Source of the DNA: Pedobacter ureilyticus
Lineage (GTDB): Bacteria > Bacteroidota > Bacteroidia > Sphingobacteriales > Sphingobacteriaceae
DNA length: 64,000 nt
NCBI RefSeq assembly: GCF_005925345.1
Contig: NZ_SSHJ01000020.1
Coordinates: 27,540 to 91,539, forward strand
Direction: 5' to 3'
Position 1 is the first letter of the stretch. Each line of letters opens with the position of its first letter. The translations under genes were made by a program, and so were the position numbers. The notes under the pieces were generated by a model. The model saw only the letters and a program-made list of their open reading frames with translations, was not told the origin of the DNA and ran no database searches. Shown here piece by piece: positions 35,878 through 42,558 of the stretch.

Positions 35878-36708
35878 ATGATAACAATAGGCAAATACAA
35901 CAAATTACGAGTAGGCGCAAAAAACAGCCAGGGATTAAGTTTAACAGACGGCGAAAACGAAGTGCTATTACCATTTTTAGAAGTACCCCCTACCATAGCA
36001 CTGGGCGACGATGTAGATGCTTTTGTTTACCTCAATAAAGATGGCAGTACCGTTGCTACACTAAAAGATGTGTTGGCAACTGCCGATGAGTTTGCGCTGC
36101 TAACGGTAGTTGCCGTAAATGATGATGGCGCTTTTGTTGACATAGGCGTTGACAAAGATGTGTTTGTGCCCAAAAGAGAACAGAAAAAACCCATGGAACT
36201 GGGCGAAAGCTACGTTGTTTTTGTTTACCTAGATCACCAATCTAATCGGCTTTTGGCTTCTTCTAAAATAGATGAGTTTGTAGCACACGATGGATTTGAT
36301 TTTGAGGAAGGCGATGCGGTTGATTTATTGATTATAGACAAGTCTGATTTAGGTTACAACGCCATTATCAATGATGAATTTATTGGTTTGCTGTACCATA
36401 ACGAAGTTTTTTCGATTATAGAACCCGGACAAAGAACCAAAGGTTGGATTAAAACCATTAGAGTAGACGGTAAAATAGACCTTACCTTACAACCATCTGG
36501 TTTTGGTCATGTACTCGAAACCAAAGATTATATCTTAGAAGAGCTTAAAGTGGTTGGAGAAATTAACCTTGGCGACAAAAGCTCTCCAGAAGAAATTTAT
36601 AATAGATTTCAGGTAAGCAAAAGTGCATTTAAAAAAGCTATTGGTGGTTTGTATAAAGAACGGTTAATCACTATTTCAGATCATCAAATTAAGTTGGTAA
36701 AGGAGTAA
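35878..36708 (+). CDS. CvfB-like S1 RNA-binding protein
   Basis: 276 aa. Several S1-like beta-barrel modules: residues 1-60 (LSLTDGENEVLLPFLE), about 70-130 (AVNDDGAFVDIGVDKDVFVP) and about 145-205 (LGYNAIINDEFIGLLYHNEVF), then a C-terminal winged-helix-like part (SPEEIYNRFQVSKSAFKKAIGGL). This is the CvfB/YitL architecture, proteins that bind RNA and affect virulence-gene expression in Staphylococcus. Role here unknown. Confidence 0.87.
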   Translation: MITIGKYNKLRVGAKNSQGLSLTDGENEVLLPFLEVPPTIALGDDVDAFVYLNKDGSTVATLKDVLATADEFALLTVVAVNDDGAFVDIGVDKDVFVPKREQKKPMELGESYVVFVYLDHQSNRLLASSKIDEFVAHDGFDFEEGDAVDLLIIDKSDLGYNAIINDEFIGLLYHNEVFSIIEPGQRTKGWIKTIRVDGKIDLTLQPSGFGHVLETKDYILEELKVVGEINLGDKSSPEEIYNRFQVSKSAFKKAIGGLYKERLITISDHQIKLVKE

Positions 36709-36727
36709 AACCATTCATTATACGGCA

Positions 36728-36794
36728 ATTGCGAGGCATGAAGCAATCTGTTATGAAACTAGAAATTTTTTAGGATTGCTTCGTGCCTCGCAAT
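36728..36794. repeat. GTCAT-family element with 21-bp arms
   Basis: Left arm ATTGCGAGGCATGAAGCAATC and right arm its complement with one change, followed by GACG. The right end ATGACG is kept, the left end has drifted (GGCAAT). Confidence 0.75.
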
Positions 36795-36812
36795 GACGAT
36801 ATATATAAGAAC

Positions 36813-36844
36813 AATAAAGGAGCAAAATCATTTGCTCCTTTATT
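36813..36844. terminator. Bidirectional terminator between cvfB-like gene and metZ
   Basis: Arms AATAAAGGAGCAAA / TTTGCTCCTTTATT (14 bp) with loop ATCA. It lies between convergent genes. Confidence 0.75.
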
Positions 36845-36857
36845 GTTTATGCTTTAT

Positions 36858-36890
36858 AGACTTACGAAGTTTTTGAAACTTCGTAAGTCT
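36858..36890. repeat. Perfect 33-nt hairpin with TTTTTGAAA centre
   Basis: Arms AGACTTACGAAGTTT / AAACTTCGTAAGTCT, loop TTG. Same layout as 23904-23936 with changed but compensated arms. Confidence 0.75.
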
Positions 36891-36946
36891 GGTTAAACTT
36901 GACAAGTTAAAACTGTCAACTGTGCCATAGGCATCCCTTTGGGAAA

Positions 36947-36973
36947 AACTGCTAACTGCTAACTGCTAACTGC
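36947..36973. repeat. Heptamer tandem repeat over the metZ stop codon
   Basis: AACTGCT repeated almost four times. The metZ stop (TAG on the minus strand, 36966-36968) lies within it, so gain or loss of a unit could alter the C-terminus. Confidence 0.7.
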
Positions 36974-38132
36974 CCAGCGCTTGCTCAATATCTTTCAAAA
37001 TATCATCGATATGTTCTAAGCCGATAGATAAACGGATAGAACCTTGCTCAATTCCTACAATATTACGTTCTTCTTCTGTTAATTTGCTGTGGGTGCTAGT
37101 AGCTGGATGCGTAGCAATCGATCTGGTATCAGCCAAATTCGCAGAGATCGAGAACATTTTTAAACCATCCATAAATTTACGGGCACCTTCCACACCACCA
37201 TCTACCACAATGGTCACAATACCGCCGCCTTGCTTCATTTGTTTTTTAGCAATTGCATATTGAGGATGTGAAGGTAAGAATGGGTATTTTACCAGTTTAA
37301 TTCTTGGATGTTTTTCCAAATACGCGGCAACTTTTAAGGCATTTTCGCAATGGCGATCCATACGAACGGCCAAAGTTTCTAAGCTTTTCGATAAAATCCA
37401 AGCGTTAAACGGAGAAAGTGCAGGTCCGCTATGGCGAGCAAATGCAACTACCTCTGCTATTAAATCCTTGCTCCCTAAAATAATGCCGCCTAAAGCACGT
37501 CCTTGGCCATCAATGTATTTAGTTGCCGAATGGATAGAGATATGTGCACCTAATTTAATGGGCTGTTGCAAATATGGAGTAGCAAAACAATTATCAACCA
37601 CCAACAAAGTGTTGTGCTTCTTTGCTAAACCAGCCAAAAACTCTAAATCAATGATATCAATTCCCGGATTAGACGGTGTTTCTACGAAGATGATTTTAGT
37701 GTTTGGCTTAATCAAACCTTCCCAGTCTTGTGGCTGATCTAAATCTGCGTAATCGAAAGTTACGCCCCATTTGGCAAAAACGTTGGTTAACAATTGGTGG
37801 GTAGAACCAAAAACCGAACGACTAGAAACAATATGATCGCCATTTTTTAAAAACGCACCGAAAGTAGTGAAAATTGCCGCCATACCCGTGGCTGTAGCAA
37901 AACCGTCTTCTGCCCCTTCCAACAAGGCCATTTTCTCAATAAATTCTGAAGTATTTGGGTTAGAATAACGACTGTAAACGTTTCCCTCTTTTTCGTTGGC
38001 AAACAAGGCACGCATTTCTTCGGCATCGTCAAACTTGTAGCTCGATGTTAAGTAAATAGGTGCAGAATGTTCTTTATGCAAACTTCTTTCGGTTTGAGTG
38101 CGTATAGCTATGGTTTCGAAATTTTGGGACAT
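36966..38132 (-). CDS. metZ: O-succinylhomoserine sulfhydrylase (trans-sulfuration PLP enzyme)
   Basis: 388 aa. PLP fold type I: phosphate-binding YSRYSNPNTS (about 52-61), the substrate/PLP region ATGMAAIFTTF, VVDNCFATPYLQQP (about 180-) and the PLP-lysine segment HSATKYIDGQGR (Lys about 205). Such enzymes build homocysteine from activated homoserine and sulfide; closely related cystathionine gamma-synthases look alike. The GQGR after the lysine and the ITTFGAFL-type N-half favour MetZ. Cytoplasmic. It stands alone with a 7-mer tandem repeat across its stop codon. Confidence 0.85.
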   Translation of the reverse strand: MSQNFETIAIRTQTERSLHKEHSAPIYLTSSYKFDDAEEMRALFANEKEGNVYSRYSNPNTSEFIEKMALLEGAEDGFATATGMAAIFTTFGAFLKNGDHIVSSRSVFGSTHQLLTNVFAKWGVTFDYADLDQPQDWEGLIKPNTKIIFVETPSNPGIDIIDLEFLAGLAKKHNTLLVVDNCFATPYLQQPIKLGAHISIHSATKYIDGQGRALGGIILGSKDLIAEVVAFARHSGPALSPFNAWILSKSLETLAVRMDRHCENALKVAAYLEKHPRIKLVKYPFLPSHPQYAIAKKQMKQGGGIVTIVVDGGVEGARKFMDGLKMFSISANLADTRSIATHPATSTHSKLTEEERNIVGIEQGSIRLSIGLEHIDDILKDIEQALGS

Positions 38133-38139
38133 GGTGCTT

Positions 38140-38217
38140 TAAGTATCTAGATTTGAGTATCAAGTATCAACACAGTATAACGAGCACAAGTTTTAAATCT
38201 TGATACTCGATACTTAT
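38140..38217. repeat. Degenerate GTATCAAGTATC inverted repeat
   Basis: TTGAGTATCAAGTATC on the left and its near complement CTTGATACTCGATACTT on the right, between metZ and the osmC-like gene. Probably a low-complexity intergenic repeat; no function evident. Confidence 0.5.
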
Positions 38218-38633
38218 TACTTGCTACTAATAGTATATGTAAAATTTATAGTTGCCGATCTGCCCAAAATATTGGAAACAGAACAGTATTTGTCAAAAGT
38301 CATTTGCAGGGCACGCTCTACCTTTTGAATGCTCAACTCGCCAAACAGGTTAAATTGGATATCTATCACATCGAAAATAGCTGGCTCTGTAGTAACTCGG
38401 CTCGCTTTGATCTTGATTTTAATATCCGCTAAATCTTCTTTTTGCTTAGTTAATATATTTACCATATCAATGCCGCTACAGCCGCCCAAGCCTACCAAAA
38501 GCATCTCCATAGGCCTAAAGCCTTTGCCCTCTCCACCAATGGCGGGGTTCGCGTCCAACTCTACAGTAAAGCCACTTTCGTTTTCAGCTTCAAAATTAAA
38601 TTTTCCGCTTTTGCGGATGAGGTTGATTTCCAT
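38217..38633 (-). CDS. OsmC-family protein
   Basis: 138 aa. The OsmC fold pattern is clear: GFTVELDANPAIGGEGKGF at the N-half and MLLVGLGGCSGIDMVNIL with the conserved active Cys near residue 55. OsmC/Ohr proteins reduce organic peroxides with two cysteines; only the first Cys and a later Cys in KYCSVSNILG (about 116) are seen, matching the usual pair. It ends 84 nt before the metZ start and follows ispE by 69 nt. Confidence 0.88.
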   Translation of the reverse strand: MEINLIRKSGKFNFEAENESGFTVELDANPAIGGEGKGFRPMEMLLVGLGGCSGIDMVNILTKQKEDLADIKIKIKASRVTTEPAIFDVIDIQFNLFGELSIQKVERALQMTFDKYCSVSNILGRSATINFTYTISSK

Positions 38634-38702
38634 TATTTCAGTATTGAGATATGAGATATGAGATTATAAGGCCCTATGCCTTAAACCTTATACCCTTTAC
38701 CT

Positions 38703-39506
38703 TTATATATCATAAAAAACTAAATTGTCTTTTTCCAACTCTGTTAACTGTACTTCTTTTTCGAATATCGCAAATACCGAAGAACCACTACCACTCATTA
38801 GCGCAAATTTAGCCCCGGCTTGGTAAAGCTGTGTTTTTATTTCGTCAATTTGTGGATATTTCGCAAAAACAGAAGGCTCAAAATCATTAAAAATATGAGC
38901 TTGCCAATCTTGTAACGGCAAATGTATCAAATCTTTTAAAGAATTGGAAGGCAGTTTTACGTTTACCTTACTGTAAGCTTCTGCGGTAGATACATGCACC
39001 GGAGGTTTAACCAATACCAGATAATAAGCAGATAAATCAATAGCAACTTCTTCAAATTCATCGCCTTTGGCAAAAGCAAAAGTAGGTTTGTTTTTGATGA
39101 AGAAAGCGCAATCGGCACCAAGTGGCCTAACATAAGCTTCCATTTGCTCATCAGTTAAACCTAATTTAAATTTCTGATTGGTTAATTTCACCAAAAAAGC
39201 GGCATCAGAACTTCCGCCACCCAAACCTGCGCCAACTGGAATATTTTTTAGCAGTACGATCTGTTGGTGTGGCAGATTAAAATCTTGTTGCAGTGTTTTG
39301 AATGCTTTGAAACAAATATTGTCAGTGGCGTCGCCGGGAATATCAATTCCTTTGATCAACATCGAAGTTTCTTCGGCATCTACCAACTCTACTACATCAT
39401 TGATTTTGATGGGATAAAAAACCGTCTGTAAGTTGTGGTAACCATCGGCACGTTTTTCGGTAAGGAATAAGCCTAGATTTATTTTTGCGTTGGCAAATGT
39501 TAACAT
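38703..39506 (-). CDS. ispE: 4-diphosphocytidyl-2-C-methyl-D-erythritol kinase
   Basis: 267 aa. GHMP kinase of the MEP isoprenoid pathway, phosphorylating CDP-ME at the 2-position. Seen: AKINLGLFLTEKRADGYHNL at the start, the ATP loop PVGAGLGGGSSDAAF (about 92-106), LGADCAFF (about 130) and MSGSGSSVFAIF (about 238) near the end. Somewhat shorter than E. coli (283). Confidence 0.95.
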   Translation of the reverse strand: MLTFANAKINLGLFLTEKRADGYHNLQTVFYPIKINDVVELVDAEETSMLIKGIDIPGDATDNICFKAFKTLQQDFNLPHQQIVLLKNIPVGAGLGGGSSDAAFLVKLTNQKFKLGLTDEQMEAYVRPLGADCAFFIKNKPTFAFAKGDEFEEVAIDLSAYYLVLVKPPVHVSTAEAYSKVNVKLPSNSLKDLIHLPLQDWQAHIFNDFEPSVFAKYPQIDEIKTQLYQAGAKFALMSGSGSSVFAIFEKEVQLTELEKDNLVFYDI

Positions 39507-39625
39507 CTTTTTAATTTACGATTTTAGATAATATGAACCACTAAGGCACAAAGAACACAAAGTTTTTTATTGAGCAGCGAATTTAAATTTACTTGACACC
39601 AAACGTATTACTTAAAACTTATAAC

Positions 39626-40216
39626 TCACAACTTATAAGTATAATGCCCAATAATTTTCCAAGCGAACAAAATATCCTCAACAACCTGACCTCCGCCAAT
39701 GTTATGTACAAGAAGGTATCGTTTGCCATCACTAGATTTTTTGTTGACCACCAAACCAATGTGCAACTGCCTACCGTTTAAATCCCAACATACTATATCT
39801 CCAGGTTGGTAATCTGCTGCATTTTTAGTCATTGGTTTTACCTTACCTTTACGCTTAAAGAACACCATTAAGTTAGGCACACGCCTATGGTCGATATTTT
39901 TATCAGGGGTTGTACGGCCCCAATTTTTAGGATACAATCTGAAATTAGCCTTCATATCTTCATGCACTTCTTTTTGTAGATCGACACCTAATTTACGGTA
40001 AGCACGTATCACTACATCTGTACAAACGCCAGTATTTGCAGGCACATCTCCACCCGGATATTTCAACTTCACATAAGCTGGATCGTAAACAATAGCTGGA
40101 TTTACGATAGAAAGTCCCGCATCCGAAAGTTTTTGGACAGTTATGGTTTGGGCAAAGCTTGTAGCAACAAAATACCCGCTAATAAAAAACGAAAAGATTA
40201 TTTTTCTAAACATCAT
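39626..40216 (-). CDS. DUF1287-family secreted protein
   Basis: 196 aa. Signal peptide to about residue 22 (FVATSFAQ). The mature part shows GVCTDVVIRAYRKLGVDLQ (Cys about 63), HRRVPNLMVFFKRKG, PGDIVCWDLNGRQLHIGLV and LLVHNIGGG, matching the DUF1287 family, which has an NlpC/P60-like Cys-His layout. A peptidase or amidase role is likely but not shown. A -7-like element (TAGTTTTG, minus strand, 40224-40231) lies about 8 nt ahead of the start, implying an almost leaderless message. Confidence 0.85.
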   Translation of the reverse strand: MMFRKIIFSFFISGYFVATSFAQTITVQKLSDAGLSIVNPAIVYDPAYVKLKYPGGDVPANTGVCTDVVIRAYRKLGVDLQKEVHEDMKANFRLYPKNWGRTTPDKNIDHRRVPNLMVFFKRKGKVKPMTKNAADYQPGDIVCWDLNGRQLHIGLVVNKKSSDGKRYLLVHNIGGGQVVEDILFAWKIIGHYTYKL

Positions 40217-40367
40217 CGTTTAGCAAAACTAATGTATTTAAGACATAAAATATCGTTTTACAGTATAGAAATCTAACAATCGTCCATACTGTTGAAAAAC
40301 ATAAATACAGGGATGGTTTTTAATAGTTAGCTTTGTATTTCACATTTGACAGCGACGCTAATAGTTG

Positions 40368-40473
40368 CGTCATTTCGAACGATAGCGAGAACTGAAAGAA
40401 AGCGCAGCTAAATCTACAAATTAGATGCTTTTAAAGCTACAGATTTCTCAGTCGTACCTCCTTCGAAATGACG
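40368..40473. repeat. GTCATTTCGA...TCGAAATGAC element
   Basis: Perfect 12-bp ends CGTCATTTCGAA / TTCGAAATGACG, 106 nt, with partial inner pairing (AAATCTACAAATTAG, CTACAGATTTCTC). It sits just upstream of thyA. Confidence 0.8.
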
Positions 40474-40501
40474 ACCTAAACGAATGTTAGTAAAAAACTA
40501 T

Positions 40502-41296
40502 ATGAAACAATATTTAGATTTAATGCAACATGTGCTTGATAACGGCACACAAAAACACGATAGAACAGGAACGGGAACCATCAGCGTATTTGGTTATCAA
40601 ATGCGTTTCAATTTGCAAGAAGGTTTTCCAATGGTTACTACAAAAAAACTGCATTTAAAATCGATCATACACGAGTTGATTTGGTTTTTGCAGGGCGATA
40701 CCAACATTAAATACCTAAAAGATAACGGCGTACGCATTTGGGACGAATGGGCAGACGAAGATGGAAATTTAGGCCCAGTATATGGTTCGCAATGGAGAAG
40801 TTGGCCAACCCCAAATGGTGGTCACATCGATCAAATTACGCAAATTATCAATACCATTAAAAACAATCCAGACAGTAGACGTATCATTGTTTCTGCTTGG
40901 AATGTGGCTGAAATTGAAAACATGGCTTTGCCTCCTTGCCATGCTTTTTTTCAATTTTACGTAGCAGATGGAAAATTAAGCTGTCAGTTATACCAACGCA
41001 GTGCGGATATTTTCTTAGGCGTACCCTTTAACATTGCTTCGTACGCTTTGTTAACCATGATGGTGGCACAGGTTTGCGGTTTAGAAGCGGGAGATTTCAT
41101 CCATACTTTTGGCGACGCACATATATACAATAACCATTTAGAGCAGGTAAAATTACAGTTGAGCAGAGATCCAAAGCCTTTGCCAACCATGAAAATCAAC
41201 CCTGAGGTTAAAGATATCTTCGATTTTAAATTTGAGGATTTTGAATTGGTAAACTACGAAGCACATCCGCATATTAAGGGGATTGTGGCAGTTTAA
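40502..41296 (+). CDS. thyA: Thymidylate synthase
   Basis: 264 aa from ATG 40502, the same length and start ([25 protein letters not shown], here broken as [12 protein letters not shown]) as E. coli ThyA; an earlier in-frame start at 40484 would lie next to the repeat and is rejected. dUMP + methylene-THF gives dTMP + DHF. Seen: [19 protein letters not shown], the catalytic Cys in [11 protein letters not shown] and the dUMP loop [19 protein letters not shown]. The DHF product is recycled by folA at 41796, two genes on. Confidence 0.97.
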   Translation: MKQYLDLMQHVLDNGTQKHDRTGTGTISVFGYQMRFNLQEGFPMVTTKKLHLKSIIHELIWFLQGDTNIKYLKDNGVRIWDEWADEDGNLGPVYGSQWRSWPTPNGGHIDQITQIINTIKNNPDSRRIIVSAWNVAEIENMALPPCHAFFQFYVADGKLSCQLYQRSADIFLGVPFNIASYALLTMMVAQVCGLEAGDFIHTFGDAHIYNNHLEQVKLQLSRDPKPLPTMKINPEVKDIFDFKFEDFELVNYEAHPHIKGIVAV

Positions 41297-41362
41297 TAGT
41301 TTATTTGCTCATTGGTTCATTTGTTGATTTTCTATAGATTAGTAAAATCAACTACCTAAACT

Positions 41363-41767
41363 ATGAGCTACAATAAAATTGAAGAACTAGATGTCTATAA
41401 TCTTGCTGAAGAAATATCGGATGAAATATGGAACATTGTTTTAACTTGGGATTTCTTTGCTAAAGACACGATTGGCAAACAAATTTGCAGAGCTGCTGAT
41501 TCCATCAGTGCAAATATTGCAGAAGGATATGGAAGATTTCACTTTAAAGAAAATAAGAATTTTTGTTACTACAGTAGAGGGTCTATATTAGAAGTAAAAT
41601 CTTTTTTGAGAAAATCAAAACATAGAAATTTAATCACAGAAGACCAATACAGCACCTTACTTAAAAAGTTAGAAATAGTACATATCAAATTAAATAGTTA
41701 TATCAAATTAAATAGTTATATCAAATTCATTGGAAAACAGGAAGTAAGCGCTATGCAGTCCAAATGA
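41363..41767 (+). CDS. Four-helix-bundle protein (23S rRNA intervening-sequence family)
   Basis: 134 aa. The pattern LDVYNLAEEISDEIW, IGKQICRAADSISANIAEGYGR and FCYYSRGSILEVKSFL is that of the S23 / IVP four-helix-bundle family, often found within rRNA intervening sequences but here as a free gene between thyA and folA. Function unknown. Its C-terminal part has an in-frame 18-nt duplication (IKLNSY twice, then IKF), probably recent. Its stop codon lies in the octamer array that leads into folA. Confidence 0.85.
   Translation: MSYNKIEELDVYNLAEEISDEIWNIVLTWDFFAKDTIGKQICRAADSISANIAEGYGRFHFKENKNFCYYSRGSILEVKSFLRKSKHRNLITEDQYSTLLKKLEIVHIKLNSYIKLNSYIKFIGKQEVSAMQSK
41683..41727. repeat. 18-bp tandem duplication inside the four-helix-bundle gene
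   Basis: TATCAAATTAAATAGTTA occurs twice exactly (41683-41700, 41701-41718), followed by nine bases of a third copy. It keeps frame and adds six residues. Confidence 0.95.
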
Positions 41768-41802
41768 ACCAATGAACTAATGAACTAATGAACTAATGAA
41801 CC
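41763..41802. repeat. AATGAACT octamer array leading into folA
   Basis: Units AATGAACC, three exact AATGAACT and a last AATGAACC that contains the folA start codon at 41796. Each full unit holds the mini-frame ATG AAC TAA. The stop codon of the previous gene (TGA, 41765-41767) is in the first unit. Confidence 0.9.
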
Positions 41803-42284
41803 AAACCACCATAGTTGTCGCCATATCATCAAATAACGCCATTGGCAAAGACAACCAGTTACTTTGGCACTTACCTGCCGACTTAAAACATTTTAAGAAC
41901 ATAACTTCTGGGCATACCATTATAATGGGACGTAAAACCTACGATTCTATTGGAAAGCCCTTACCGAACAGAAGAAACATTGTAATTACCCGACAAAACG
42001 GGCTACAATTAACAGGTGTCGAAGTGGTAAATTCTTTAGAAGATGCCCTGTCACTTTGTAAAGCTGAAGAACAAGTTTTTATCATTGGCGGGGCCGAAAT
42101 TTACAGACAGGCGCTTCCGTTAGCACACAAAATTGAATTGACCCGAGTTCATCAAGAATTTGATGCGGATGCGTTTTTTCCTCAATTGGATAACGAAACT
42201 TGGAAAGAAGTTTGGAAGGAAGATCATTTGCCCGATGAAAAGAACAAATTCGCCTATACTTTTTCTACTTTAGAAAGGCGTTAA
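41796..42284 (+). CDS. folA: Dihydrofolate reductase
   Basis: 162 aa, close to E. coli (159). NADPH-dependent reduction of DHF to THF. Seen: VVAISSNNAIGKDNQLLWHLPADL, here as IGKDNQLLWHLP with the W/L-P-x-D/E region and Asp-27 equivalent, IMGRKTYDSIGKPLPNR and FIIGGAEIYRQAL. It pairs with thyA as the folate cycle unit. The start codon lies in the last unit of an AATGAAC octamer array, so translation may be coupled or slippage-sensitive. Confidence 0.96.
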   Translation: MNQTTIVVAISSNNAIGKDNQLLWHLPADLKHFKNITSGHTIIMGRKTYDSIGKPLPNRRNIVITRQNGLQLTGVEVVNSLEDALSLCKAEEQVFIIGGAEIYRQALPLAHKIELTRVHQEFDADAFFPQLDNETWKEVWKEDHLPDEKNKFAYTFSTLERR

Positions 42285-42296
42285 TTATTAGCCTAA

Positions 42297-42445
42297 ACGT
42301 CATTTCGAACGAAGTGAAGCGGAGAGAGAAATCTTTAAACTTTCTTATTATGGCTCAAATATTAAATCTCAGCAAGAATGTATAAACGGTTACCAGCAAA
42401 CTTAAAGATTTCTCTCCCGAAGAAAAATCGGGGTCGAAATGACGT
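42297..42445. repeat. GTCATTTCGA...TCGAAATGAC element
   Basis: Perfect 12-bp ends ACGTCATTTCGA / TCGAAATGACGT, 149 nt. A second pair, GAGAGAAATCTTTAA and TTAAAGATTTCTCTC, lies inside. Sits between folA and secDF. Confidence 0.85.
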
Positions 42446-42502
42446 AACAGTGTTTATCCCAATAAAATTACAATTAGCAGTTCTATTATATAAAAAAATA
42501 AT

Positions 42503-42510
42503 TAGATTTG
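42503..42510 (+). promoter_or_regulatory. -7 promoter element of secDF
   Basis: TAGATTTG fits TAnnTTTG; start near 42516 and a leader of about 43 nt. No clear TTG at -33. Confidence 0.5.
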
Positions 42511-42558
42511 CCGACTTGTTAAAAAACAGCATATTACATAAAATAGAATAAACAAACA

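Noticed and set aside
36728..36844. CRISPR-like spacing of repeats
   Set aside because: The hairpins differ in sequence and there are no regular spacers; they are a terminator and dispersed repeats.
38133..38216. Possible riboswitch ahead of metZ
   Set aside because: The bases are a degenerate GTATCAAGTATC repeat; no SAM-riboswitch-like pairing was seen.
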